Both the position numbers and the translations under genes were made by a program. DNA of 64,000 nt from Hyphomonadaceae bacterium. Its GTDB lineage: Bacteria > Pseudomonadota > Alphaproteobacteria > Caulobacterales > Aquidulcibacteraceae. The notes beneath the pieces are model-generated. The model searched no databases, was not told the origin of the DNA, and saw only the letters and a program-made list of their open reading frames with translations. Where the stretch lies: NCBI GenBank assembly GCA_023384105.1, contig JAHDXR010000005.1, positions 62,001 through 126,000 of the forward strand. Direction: 5' to 3'. Below are positions 10,809-18,605 of this stretch, piece after piece. Within the stretch, counting starts at the first letter, position 1, and each line of letters begins with the position of its first letter.

Positions 10809-12293
10809 GTGACAAAAGAACCGAAACCCACCCGAACCGTCGCCAAGCGCATGCACCACAGCCCCGAAGTCTGGGCACAGGTGCGGCGCGATTATCTTGC
10901 GGGATACACGGCGTCCGCTTGTTCTCAGTATTACGGCGTCACCGTGGACGCCCTGCGCAAGCGCGCGTCGAAGCAGAGGTGGTGCAAGGCGCATCATCTC
11001 GCCGCGCGGGAAATCCCGCCGCCGCTGCATCCGTTTCCGAGCGAGTCGGAGGCTGTGAAAATCGGGGACAGTGCGTTCGCAAGCCGGTGGATTGAAATCG
11101 CGCACGCCAGCCAGCTGCCGCCGCAGGGCGCGTGGGCGACGTGGCTGTTCCAGGGCGGGCGGGGCGCCGGAAAGACGCGCGCCGGTGCGGAATGGCTGGC
11201 GGCGCGCGCGGAAGCGAAGCCGGGGCTCTATGCGCTGGTGGGGCCGACCCAGCATGACGTGCGCGAAGTGATGGTCGATGGGCCGTCGGGGCTGCGCAAT
11301 CTGCCGGGCCGGACGCGGCCCCAATACGAGCGCTCGCGGCGGCGCGTGCTGTGGCCGAGCGGGTCGATTGCGCATGCGTTCTCGGCCGAGGAGCCGGAGC
11401 GCCTGCGCGGGCCGCAATTCGAGGCGGCCTGGGCGGACGAGTTCTGCATCTGGCCGCGGCCGAGCGAGACGCTGGCGATCCTGCGCATGGGGCTCCGGCT
11501 CGGCGATGCGCCGCAGCTGGTGGTGACGACGACGCCGAAGCCGATTCCCGCACTGCGCACGCTGCGCGCCGAGCCGAGCTGCGCGATGACGCAGGCCGCG
11601 ACGGCGGTGAACGCCGCGAATCTCGCGCCGTCGTTTCTTGACGGCCTGAAGGCTTTGTACGGCGGCACGCGGCTCGCGGCGCAGGAGCTTGACGGCCTGC
11701 TGGTCGATGGCGACGGCGCGTTATGGCGCGCGCAGGATCTGGAGCGGGCGCGCGGCGCGCGCCCGGAACGCCTGGAGCGCGTGGTCGTGGGCGTCGATCC
11801 GCCGGCGGGACATGCGCACGCCGCGTGCGGGATCGTCGTCGCCGGGCGGTGCGGGACGCGAGCCTATGTGCTGGCCGATCGTTCGGCGCTGGGCTTGTCG
11901 CCGCTCGGCTGGGCGAGCCGCGTGTGCGCGGCGGCGCGGGAGTTCGAGGCGGTGGAGATCGTCGCCGAAGCCAACCAGGGCGGCGACATGGTGCGCGCGA
12001 CCTTGGCGCAGGCGGGGAGCCCGTGCGCCGTGCGTCTGGTGCACGCCTCGCGCGGCAAACGGGCGCGGGCGGAGCCGGTCGCGGCGCTCTACGAGCAGGG
12101 ACGGGTGACGCATTGCGGCGCGTTTCCGGCGCTCGAGGAAGAGCTGATGGCGCTGGGCGTGGCGGAGAGCGAAGGCTTGCTCGATCGCGCCGACGCGCTG
12201 GTGTGGGCGCTGAGCGCGCTGATGGCGGGCGGCGGGGGGCCGCGCATCCGCGGTTTCGATCTCGGTCCGCCGCGGCGCGGGCTTATGCGCTGA
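10809..12293 (+). CDS. GTA-type terminase large subunit with N-terminal HTH
   Basis: A phage-type DNA packaging motor of 494 aa, closest in motif pattern to the gene transfer agent TerL of alphaproteobacteria. The ATPase has Walker A FQGGRGAGKTRAGAEW and Walker B AAWADE. The nuclease half has VVVGVDPPAGHAHAACG, EANQGGDMV and the late acid in LDRADALVWAL. Residues 15-60 form an extra helix-turn-helix (about RRDYLAGYTASACSQYYGV, then a W-rich end) that looks like a small-terminase DNA-binding domain. The start is GTG 10809; an ATG at 10851 would keep most of the HTH. No portal, capsid or tail gene follows; the next gene is convergent. Confidence 0.85.
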   Translation: MTKEPKPTRTVAKRMHHSPEVWAQVRRDYLAGYTASACSQYYGVTVDALRKRASKQRWCKAHHLAAREIPPPLHPFPSESEAVKIGDSAFASRWIEIAHASQLPPQGAWATWLFQGGRGAGKTRAGAEWLAARAEAKPGLYALVGPTQHDVREVMVDGPSGLRNLPGRTRPQYERSRRRVLWPSGSIAHAFSAEEPERLRGPQFEAAWADEFCIWPRPSETLAILRMGLRLGDAPQLVVTTTPKPIPALRTLRAEPSCAMTQAATAVNAANLAPSFLDGLKALYGGTRLAAQELDGLLVDGDGALWRAQDLERARGARPERLERVVVGVDPPAGHAHAACGIVVAGRCGTRAYVLADRSALGLSPLGWASRVCAAAREFEAVEIVAEANQGGDMVRATLAQAGSPCAVRLVHASRGKRARAEPVAALYEQGRVTHCGAFPALEEELMALGVAESEGLLDRADALVWALSALMAGGGGPRIRGFDLGPPRRGLMR

Positions 12294-13056
12294 AGAGGCT
12301 GCGCCAGAGCATGTAGGCGGCCACGGCGAACACGACGCCGGCGAAGACGCGCTGCAGCGCGCCGCGCCGTCGGGCGAGGCGGCTGGCGAAGCTTGCGCCG
12401 ACGGCGCCGCCGATGACGCCGCCGCCGATGAACAGAAGCGCGATGCGCCAGTCGATCAGGGCGTCGAGCGCATAGCTCGCGGCGGTCGCCGCGCCGAACG
12501 CGCCGACGCTGAACAGCGAGGAGCCGACGGCCTGGATCATGGTCATGCCGGTGGCGCCGATCAGGCCCGGCACGATCAGGAAGCCGCCGCCGATGCCGAA
12601 AAAGCCGGACAGCGCGCCGACGCCGAGGCCGTACGTCAGCAGCTTCGGCAGGTTCCGGGCGTCGAGCACGACGTCGCCGTCGCCCTCGTGCCGGCGCGGT
12701 CGCAGCATGGCGGCGCCGACGACGATCATCAGCACGGCGAACAGCGGCAGCAGGATCTGCGGATCGGTGGCCTTGCCGGCCGCGGCGCCGATGCTGGCGC
12801 CGACCACGCCGGCCATCCCGAACACCACGGCGCAGCGCCACTTCACGTTGCCGCGCCGCAGGTGGTTGATGAAGTTGGCGAAGGCGTTGACCGAGACGGC
12901 GAGCGCGCTGGTGCCGATGGCGATGTGCGGATTGGCCACGCCGACGACGTAAAGCAGCGCCGGCGTCGCCAGGATCGAGCCGCCGCCGCCGATCAGCGCC
13001 AGCACCAGGCCGACAACGCCGCCGCTGAGGACCGCGAGGATGTCGGCCTGGGTCAT
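12283..13056 (-). CDS. TauE/SafE family sulfite exporter
   Basis: A membrane protein of 257 aa with about eight hydrophobic segments in two repeated halves, each with a glycine-rich motif (LALIGGGGSILATPALL early, GFFGIGGGFLIVPGL in the second half). The family exports sulfite, sulfonates or similar anions. It is the second gene of a minus-strand pair with the rhodanese, 24 bases apart. That supports a role in removing sulfite formed by the divergent sulfur dioxygenase. Its 3' end overlaps the terminase end by 11 bases. Confidence 0.88.
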   Translation of the reverse strand: MTQADILAVLSGGVVGLVLALIGGGGSILATPALLYVVGVANPHIAIGTSALAVSVNAFANFINHLRRGNVKWRCAVVFGMAGVVGASIGAAAGKATDPQILLPLFAVLMIVVGAAMLRPRRHEGDGDVVLDARNLPKLLTYGLGVGALSGFFGIGGGFLIVPGLIGATGMTMIQAVGSSLFSVGAFGAATAASYALDALIDWRIALLFIGGGVIGGAVGASFASRLARRRGALQRVFAGVVFAVAAYMLWRSLFSA

Positions 13057-13080
13057 GGGCTCAGTTCTGCGCCGATTCCG

Positions 13081-13398
13081 TCAGCGCCGCACCGCGTAGC
13101 CGGCGGACTTCCAGGCCTCGATGCCGCCGGCGAGAACGTACGCCGCGGCGAAGCCGCAGGCGGCGAGCCGCGCGGCGTTGGTGCTGGTGCGCATGCCGGA
13201 CTTGCAGTGAAACACGACGATCTTGGCGCGGTCGCCCGGAAGCGCGGCGGGATCGAAGCACGAGAGCGGCGCGAGCTGCGCCTCGGGGATATGCTCGTGC
13301 GCGTGCTCGTCGCGCTCGCGGATGTCGATGAGGACGGCCTCGCCCGCGTCGAGGCGGCGCTTCAGCTGTTCGGCGGTGATGGTGTTGAGCCCGGTCAC
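13081..13398 (-). CDS. Single-domain rhodanese
   Basis: A 105-aa sulfurtransferase that moves sulfane sulfur through a cysteine persulfide. The active-site loop HCKSGMRTS carries the catalytic Cys, and the DIRERDEHAHEHIPEAQ motif is typical. The start is a GTG at 13398. It is transcribed with the TauE gene and away from the beta-lactamase-fold gene, with a shared regulatory region of about 77 bases. The three together resemble known persulfide detoxification units. Confidence 0.9.
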   Translation of the reverse strand: MTGLNTITAEQLKRRLDAGEAVLIDIRERDEHAHEHIPEAQLAPLSCFDPAALPGDRAKIVVFHCKSGMRTSTNAARLAACGFAAAYVLAGGIEAWKSAGYAVRR

Positions 13399-13436
13399 GC
13401 TGGAGCTATCTCCCTTGTGTCTGCGTGGAGCGCATA

Positions 13437-13458
13437 TATATTAGCAGTAACGAATATA
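13437..13458. promoter_or_regulatory. Inverted repeat operator in the sulfur locus
   Basis: TATATTAG (13437-13444) and CGAATATA (13451-13458) form an imperfect inverted repeat (7 of 8 pairs) with a 6-base spacer. It is AT-rich and centred between the divergent rhodanese and dioxygenase genes. The layout resembles sites of BigR/SqrR-type sulfide-responsive ArsR repressors, though no such repressor gene is present in the window. Confidence 0.55.
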
Positions 13459-13475
13459 CAAGACCGGAGCGCAAG

Positions 13476-14339
13476 ATGTCCCAGGCCCCCCAGGTCCGCG
13501 CCTTCTTCCACGAGCCGACCTACACTGTGAGCTATCTGGTGTGGGACCCGGCGGCCAGGCGCGCCGCCGTCATCGACAGCGCGCTCGATTTCGACCCTAA
13601 GTCGGGCCGCACCGCCACGCACGCGGCGCAGCAGATCCTCGACGCGGCGAAGGCGGAGGGCGTCGCGGTGGACTGGCTGCTGGAGACGCACGCGCACGCC
13701 GACCACCTCTCCGCCGCGCCGTTCCTCAAGCAGGCGACTAACGCGCCGATTGCGATCGGCGAGCACATCAAGGCGGTGCAGAAGGCGTTCAAGAACGTGT
13801 TCAATCTGGGCTACGTCACCGCCGACGGCCGCCCGTTCGACAAGCTGGTCGCCGACGGCGAGACGCTGAAGCTGGGCGAACTCGAGATCGAAGTGCTGCA
13901 CACGCCCGGCCATACGCCGGCCTGCGTCAGCTATCGCATCGGCGACGCGGTGTTCGTCGGCGACACCATGTTCATGCCGGATTACGGCACCGCGCGCACC
14001 GACTTCCCCGGCGGCGACGCGCGCACGCTCTATCGCTCGATCCAGAAGCTCCTGGCGCTGCCGGACGAAACCCGCGTCTTTCTGTGCCACGATTACAAGG
14101 CGCCCGGCCGCGACGCCTATGCCTGGGAAACGACGATCGGCGAAGAGCGGGCCAGGAACGTCCACCTCGCCGGCAAGAGCGAGGACGAGTTCGTCGCCCT
14201 GCGCGAGGCGCGCGACAGGACGCTGGAGATGCCGGCGCTGATCCTGCCGTCGATCCAGGTGAACATCCAGGCGGGCGAGCTGCCGCCGCCCGAGGACAAT
14301 GGCGTCCGCTATCTGAAGCTTCCGCTCGACGCGCTCTAA
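13476..14339 (+). CDS. Persulfide dioxygenase-like MBL-fold hydrolase
   Basis: A 287-aa metallo-beta-lactamase fold protein of the ETHE1/Blh group, which oxidises glutathione persulfide to sulfite. The metal site is seen as ETHAHADHLS, the later HTPGHTPACVSYRIGD, the Asp in VFVGDTMFMPDYGTARTDFPGGD and the His of FLCHDYK. The DYGTARTDFPGG stretch is specific to the ETHE1/Blh type. The ATG at 13476 is preferred to a GTG at 13425 because the latter would translate the operator. Partner genes for sulfur transfer and sulfite export run the other way. Confidence 0.88.
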   Translation: MSQAPQVRAFFHEPTYTVSYLVWDPAARRAAVIDSALDFDPKSGRTATHAAQQILDAAKAEGVAVDWLLETHAHADHLSAAPFLKQATNAPIAIGEHIKAVQKAFKNVFNLGYVTADGRPFDKLVADGETLKLGELEIEVLHTPGHTPACVSYRIGDAVFVGDTMFMPDYGTARTDFPGGDARTLYRSIQKLLALPDETRVFLCHDYKAPGRDAYAWETTIGEERARNVHLAGKSEDEFVALREARDRTLEMPALILPSIQVNIQAGELPPPEDNGVRYLKLPLDAL

Positions 14340-14439
14340 GCGGGCGCGGCATCCAAGGACGGGGACGGAGGCATCCTGGCTTTATCGGAAGCTGGGAGCG
14401 CCTGATGAAGCATCTCGTCCTTGCCGCCGCGCGGGCGGC

Positions 14440-14600
14440 GATCTCAACGTCCGCGTTTGGCCGAAGCGGCGCGCGAAGGCTCAGGGGCGAAGCGTGGGCG
14501 CGTTCGCCCCTGGGTCCCGGCTCTTCGCTGCGCTTTCGGCCGGGAAGCATGGGGCGCCACGGTCCCCGGACGCAGTCCCGGCGAAAGCCGGGGTGCGTTG
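14440..14600. repeat. Dispersed palindromic intergenic element
   Basis: A block of imperfect palindromes in the 339-base gap 14340-14678. It includes a stretch near 14510-14545 (CCTGGGTCCCGGCTC to GGCCGGGAAGC) and a hairpin near 14570-14596 (GTCCCGGCGAAAGCCGGGG). Modules of it recur at 25488-25615 in mixed orientation and more loosely at 63834-63945. I see no gene in the rest of the gap. Confidence 0.65.
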
Positions 14601-14678
14601 CCCGGTAATTGATGACCGTCTCCGAGAGGTTTAACATTGATCATGCGCGCCTTCAGGCGCGCACAAGGGGAGGAGATC

Positions 14679-15092
14679 ATGCGGATCGTTTTTGCGAGCG
14701 CGCTTGCGTGCGCGTTGCTGGCGGCGTGCGGCCAACAGGAAACGGCGGAACTGACCGGCGCGGCGCTGGTCGAGCGCGGCGACTATCTCGTGAACGGGGT
14801 CGTGCTGTGCGGCGATTGCCATACGCCGCGTCTCGAAGACATGTCGCTCGACGAAACGCGCGAGCTGCAAGGCGGACATACCGGCGCGCCGCCGCCGATG
14901 GCGGACATCGCGCCGGCGCTTGCCGGCATTCCGGCGAACTACACGGAAGAACAGTTCGTGGCGTTCCTGCAGACGGGCGTGCGCTCGGACGGTTCGCATG
15001 CGCGTCCGCCGATGCCGCCATATCGTTTGAACGAAGCCGATGCGCGCTCTGTCGCCGCGTACATCGCCGCGCTGCCGCGCGCGCCCGAATAG
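14679..15092 (+). CDS. c-type cytochrome lipoprotein
   Basis: A 137-aa periplasmic monohaem cytochrome c anchored as a lipoprotein. The signal peptide ends in LLAAC with Cys17 as the lipid site. Haem attaches at CGDCH (44-48), and the Met of RPPMPPYR is the likely sixth ligand. The start at 14679 follows a strong GGAGGAG-like site (GGGGAGGAG); an upstream in-frame ATG at 14637 would break the signal peptide. It resembles the cytochrome subunits of alcohol or aldehyde dehydrogenases, but no such enzyme is adjacent, so the electron donor is unknown. Confidence 0.85.
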   Translation: MRIVFASALACALLAACGQQETAELTGAALVERGDYLVNGVVLCGDCHTPRLEDMSLDETRELQGGHTGAPPPMADIAPALAGIPANYTEEQFVAFLQTGVRSDGSHARPPMPPYRLNEADARSVAAYIAALPRAPE

Positions 15093-15411
15093 GCGCGCGT
15101 AAACGCACATTCGACGATCACAATTTCGCTTCGATGCTTGACGCTCGCAGGCGTTGAGACAATGTTTCTCGTGTCGGAAGACATCGGCGCCCTCCGCCGG
15201 TTCCCGCTAGCATAGCTCATGCAGCAGACAACACCTGGGCTACGGCGCGCGCTTGAAGGTCTTCCCGTTCGATGAAATACCGCGCGCAGCAATGGTGCTG
15301 CTGAGATCGCGGATCATTCATTGTCGGCCGGCGTCAGGCGACGTTTCAGCATATGGTGATGTAAGCTCGAACAAATTGGCAACTCGGTAGATCGGCGCCG
15401 TTCAGCCATCC
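15093..15411. other. Gene-free stretch, nothing recognised
   Basis: With the inverted repeat that follows, this is the longest gap in the window (477 bases). I find no credible frame, tRNA or clear promoter; the open frames here are shadows of the cytochrome gene. Confidence 0.5.
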
Positions 15412-15513
15412 TATGGAGCGCCGGCGCCCTCGCCGGCACGGCGCCACCGCTACCGATAAGCGTAGGCGTTTGTTCGATAGGGCGCATGCCGGCGAGGGCG
15501 CCGGCGCTCCATA
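15412..15513. repeat. Long perfect inverted repeat element
   Basis: Bases 15412-15438 and 15487-15513 are perfect 27-base inverted copies around a 48-base loop. The arms begin TATGGAGCGCCGGCG. A related element with 26-base arms is at 57664-57774, and a partial arm is near 21570. The layout suggests a non-autonomous mobile repeat. Confidence 0.85.
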
Positions 15514-15569
15514 CTTGTTAGACGCTATTTCCTGTTGCTCCGCCGCGCCGCTGTCCTACTGCGTTCGTC

Positions 15570-16118
15570 ATGTCCGTTCGTCTCTTCGCCGCCGTCGCGC
15601 TTCCGGATCCTGTCGCCGAACGGCTGATGGCGCTGATGCGCGGCGTGCCCGGCGCGAAGTGGCGCCCGCGCGAGAATCTGCATCTGACGCTGCGCTTCTT
15701 CGGCGAAGTGGCCGAGCCGGTGGCTGACGACATCGATGCGGCGCTGAGCGAAGCGGCGGAAGCGAACGGGCCGTTCGATCTTACGCTGAAGGCGGCCGGC
15801 GCGTTCGGCGGCGCCGATCCGCATACTTTATGGATCGGCGCGGCGGAGAGCGCGGCTTTGAAGAAGCTCGCCGCCGATTGCGAGCGCGCCGCGCGGCGCT
15901 GCGGACTGAAGCCGGAAGGCCGCAAGTTCGTTCCGCACGTGACGGTGGCCTATCTCAGCAACGCGCCGCTCGAGCGCGTGCATGCGTTCGAACAGCGGTT
16001 CGGCCTGTTTGAAGCGCCGCCATTCCGTGTCAACCGCTTCGGGCTCTATTCGAGCCACGTGCGCCAATCCGCTCCGAGCCTCTACAGGCTCGAAGCGGAA
16101 TATCCCCTGTACGGCTGA
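15570..16118 (+). CDS. thpR: RNA 2',3'-cyclic phosphodiesterase
   Basis: A 2H phosphoesterase of 182 aa that opens 2',3'-cyclic phosphates on RNA. The two HxTx motifs are HLTLRFFGE (about residue 38) and HVTVAYLS (about 122). Length is typical. The start follows a long inverted repeat, and the ATG at 15570 fits the family N-terminus MSVRLFAAVALP. It is a single gene facing a convergent lipoprotein. Confidence 0.92.
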   Translation: MSVRLFAAVALPDPVAERLMALMRGVPGAKWRPRENLHLTLRFFGEVAEPVADDIDAALSEAAEANGPFDLTLKAAGAFGGADPHTLWIGAAESAALKKLAADCERAARRCGLKPEGRKFVPHVTVAYLSNAPLERVHAFEQRFGLFEAPPFRVNRFGLYSSHVRQSAPSLYRLEAEYPLYG

Positions 16119-16131
16119 ACCTGCGGCCGCG

Positions 16132-16653
16132 TTACGACGTCGGCGTCGGCTGAGGCGTTTGCGGCGCCGGCGGCGCGGTGTCGCGCACCATCGTCGCGGG
16201 CGGCAGGTTCGGACCCATGGCGCAGCACCGCACCTGCACTTCCAGCACCTGGCCGTTGAAGCGGCATTCGGTGTCGTTGACCGAACGCAGGATGGCCATG
16301 CCGCCGGCGCGCGCGGTGTAGCGCGTCTGCGTGCAGCCGGTCAGCGTGTAGCCCGGATCGCACGTGCCGGTGCGCGTGCGGTTCAGCGTGCGGGTGACGC
16401 AGCGGACCTCGCGCGCCATCGCCTGATCGGCCGTAGCTTGCGCGCGGTTGGCGACCCCGAACACGTCGGCGATGCGGCCGCTCAGCGTGGTGCGGACCTC
16501 CTCGGTGTCGGCGTGCTGCTTGCAGATGTCGGTGTTGGCGCGCCCCGGATCGGCGGCGCACCACTGGGCGATCGTCATGTCGCCGGTGCGGTTCGCACAG
16601 GCGCCCGCGAGCAACGCCAAGGCTGCTGCTGCAAAGATTGAAGCTATGCGCAT
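16132..16653 (-). CDS. Hypothetical lipoprotein, cysteine-rich
   Basis: A 173-aa protein with a lipoprotein signal (MRIASIF to LLAGAC, Cys19). The mature region holds about seven further cysteines (for example TQTR near GYTLTGC, ECRF, VRCCAMG), so disulfide bonds in the periplasm are likely. The tail is Pro/Thr-rich. I do not recognise a family. The start at 16653 gives a clean signal peptide; a longer frame upstream does not. Confidence 0.7.
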   Translation of the reverse strand: MRIASIFAAAALALLAGACANRTGDMTIAQWCAADPGRANTDICKQHADTEEVRTTLSGRIADVFGVANRAQATADQAMAREVRCVTRTLNRTRTGTCDPGYTLTGCTQTRYTARAGGMAILRSVNDTECRFNGQVLEVQVRCCAMGPNLPPATMVRDTAPPAPQTPQPTPTS

Positions 16654-16769
16654 TTCTCGCGCCCTTTCCCTCTGGTGACCCCCTACCGCAGGCCCATCGC
16701 GCTTAATGCGCCAGGCTTGTCTCGGTTCCAAGACATTCTAGCTCTTCAGCACCGAAAGAGGGGGCCGCG

Positions 16770-17483
16770 GTGAATCCCGACAGAATTTTCATCCTGACCG
16801 GCGCAGGCGTGTCGGCGGAATCCGGGCTTTCGACTTTCCGCGACAAAGGCGGACTTTGGTCCCAGTATAGGATTGAAGATGTTGCTTCTATCGAGGGCTA
16901 CGAGCGCAATCCTGCCAAGGTGCTGGAATTCTACAATCTGCGCCGCCGCATCCATCGCGATGTGCAGCCGAATGCCGCGCACGTGGCTTTAGGCCGGCTG
17001 CAGCGCGAATGGGGCGCGCGCGGCGGCGAGGTGACGATCTGCACGCAGAACATCGACAGCCTGCATGAGCTGGGCGGCGCCCAGCGGGTGATCCATATGC
17101 ACGGCGAACTCGGCAAGGCGCGCTGCCACGATTGCGGCGACGTCACGCCGGCCGATGGCGAGCTTTCGCTCAGCCTGGGCTGCGCCGCATGCGGGCGGGT
17201 TGGCGGCTTGCGCCCGCACGTGGTGTGGTTCGGCGAGACGCCGCTCGAACTGGACGAGATCTACGACAAGCTGGCCGCGGCCGATCTGTTCGTGTCGATC
17301 GGCACGTCGGGCAACGTCTATCCCGCGGCCGGTTTCGTCGCGGCTGCACGGCGAGAGGGCGCTGTGACGATGGAAATCAATCTCGAGCCGTCGGAAAACG
17401 CGCACCTGTTCGATCTGGCGCGTTACGGAAAAGCCAGCGAGGCGGCGCCGGCGTGGGTGTCGGAACTCATCGCCACAGTCTAG
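16770..17483 (+). CDS. cobB: NAD-dependent protein deacylase, SIRT5/CobB class
   Basis: A sirtuin of 237 aa that removes acyl groups from lysines at the cost of NAD. It has GAGVSAESGLSTFRD, TQNIDSLHELGG, the catalytic His of HMHGEL, and a zinc site of two pairs (CHDC and CAAC). The stretch FYNLRRR carries the YxxR pair that binds succinyl or malonyl groups in class III sirtuins, so desuccinylation is likely. The start is GTG 16770, just before the ILTGAGVS motif. It runs alone. Confidence 0.93.
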   Translation: MNPDRIFILTGAGVSAESGLSTFRDKGGLWSQYRIEDVASIEGYERNPAKVLEFYNLRRRIHRDVQPNAAHVALGRLQREWGARGGEVTICTQNIDSLHELGGAQRVIHMHGELGKARCHDCGDVTPADGELSLSLGCAACGRVGGLRPHVVWFGETPLELDEIYDKLAAADLFVSIGTSGNVYPAAGFVAAARREGAVTMEINLEPSENAHLFDLARYGKASEAAPAWVSELIATV

Positions 17484-17533
17484 GCGCACGCGTGTTTCAG
17501 GTTAGAGTGCAAGAGAAGAACGAGGGATTGCGC

Positions 17534-18052
17534 ATGTTGGGACGTCTGGCCGTGCTGGCCGCTTCGATCGCTTTGGCCAGCTGTGCGGGGTTCGAGCCCG
17601 CGGGGCGCAACGCCCAGCGCGCGCCCGCGCCGCCGCCGATGACCGAGCCCGCGCGCACGGTCGCGCCGGAAGCCGCGCCCGCGCCGCAGACGGCCGAGCC
17701 GGCGGCGCCCGCGCCGCAAGCGCAGCCGTCGCCGCCGGTCGCGGCGCCGGACGTCAGCGTGTCCACGCCCGCGCCGCAGCCGCAATCGTCCGCGCGCGCC
17801 GGCGGCAACGACATCGTCGTGCCGGGCCAGCGCGAACAGCAGGTGCAGCCGCCGGCCGGCGATCCGCGCTCGACGGCGCAGCGGATGGAAGACGTCCGCG
17901 CCTGGGACCGCTGCGTGATGGAGGCGCAGTCGGCGTTCGAGAGCGACCCGATGCGGCCGCAGTTGAATACGCCGGAAGAGTATTGCCGGCGCAATCTCGG
18001 CATGGCGAGCCGCCTCGCCGTGCCGGAAAGCCGCCTGCGCCGGCAGCGCTAG
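17534..18052 (+). CDS. Hypothetical proline-rich lipoprotein
   Basis: A 172-aa protein with a lipobox at IALASC (Cys17). Residues about 25-85 are an Ala/Pro-rich spacer such as is used to cross the periplasm. The last 70 residues are a small conserved-looking domain with two cysteines (RCVMEAQ and EYCRRNLG). No family recognised. The stop TAG overlaps the stop codon of the convergent zincin gene by four bases. Confidence 0.7.
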   Translation: MLGRLAVLAASIALASCAGFEPAGRNAQRAPAPPPMTEPARTVAPEAAPAPQTAEPAAPAPQAQPSPPVAAPDVSVSTPAPQPQSSARAGGNDIVVPGQREQQVQPPAGDPRSTAQRMEDVRAWDRCVMEAQSAFESDPMRPQLNTPEEYCRRNLGMASRLAVPESRLRRQR

Positions 18053-18444
18053 TCGGCGTCTTCCAGCAGCCGGTCCATCCGCTCGTCGCTGAGGCCGAAA
18101 TGATGGCCGATCTCGTGCACCAGCACGTGTGAGACGAGTTCGGCGAGGCCGACGTCGCCGCGATCGATCCATTCGTCGAGGATGGCGCGGCGATAGAGGA
18201 ACACCATCGTCTGCGACGGCGCGGGATCGCTGATCGACTGGCGGGTGAGGTCGACGCCGACATAGAGTCCGCTCAGCTCGAACGGGTCGTCCATGCCCAT
18301 GTCGGCGAGCGTCTGTTCGTCGGCGAAGTCCTCGATCCGGATCAGCACGTCGCCCGCCAGCGCGCGGAACTCGGCCGGGAGGGATTCCCAGGCCTGGCGG
18401 GCGATGCGTTCGAGGTCGTCCAGGGAGGGCGCGGGCTGATCCAT
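18049..18444 (-). CDS. Zincin-like metallopeptidase family protein
   Basis: A 131-aa protein of the small zincin family (PF06262 type). The motif VHEIGHHFGLSDERMD holds the HExxH zinc site and a third ligand, and the N-terminal DLERIARQAWESLP is typical. Proteolysis has not been shown for the family as far as I know. The ATG at 18444 is chosen over a TTG at 18450. It is divergent from the diiron protein gene, so the FNR-type site at 18517 could affect both. Confidence 0.85.
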   Translation of the reverse strand: MDQPAPSLDDLERIARQAWESLPAEFRALAGDVLIRIEDFADEQTLADMGMDDPFELSGLYVGVDLTRQSISDPAPSQTMVFLYRRAILDEWIDRGDVGLAELVSHVLVHEIGHHFGLSDERMDRLLEDAD

Positions 18445-18516
18445 GACCAACCCGCTAGCACGCCGGCGGCCCGGTTAGCGACCTGTCACGATAGTTGACG
18501 CATCCGTCATTTTTTA

Positions 18517-18530
18517 TTGATCGAGATCAA
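18517..18530. promoter_or_regulatory. FNR/FixK-type binding site
   Basis: TTGATCGAGATCAA is a perfect match to the TTGAT-N4-ATCAA consensus. It lies 76 bases upstream of the ATG of the diiron protein gene, a usual spot for activation by FNR or FixK at low oxygen. Confidence 0.7.
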
Positions 18531-18605
18531 ATCGTGAGCTATCGTCCGGGCCTCAGAACGACGGTCGGCGCGCGCCCGGCCGCATATGCCCGGGAGAGAC
18601 GCGAA

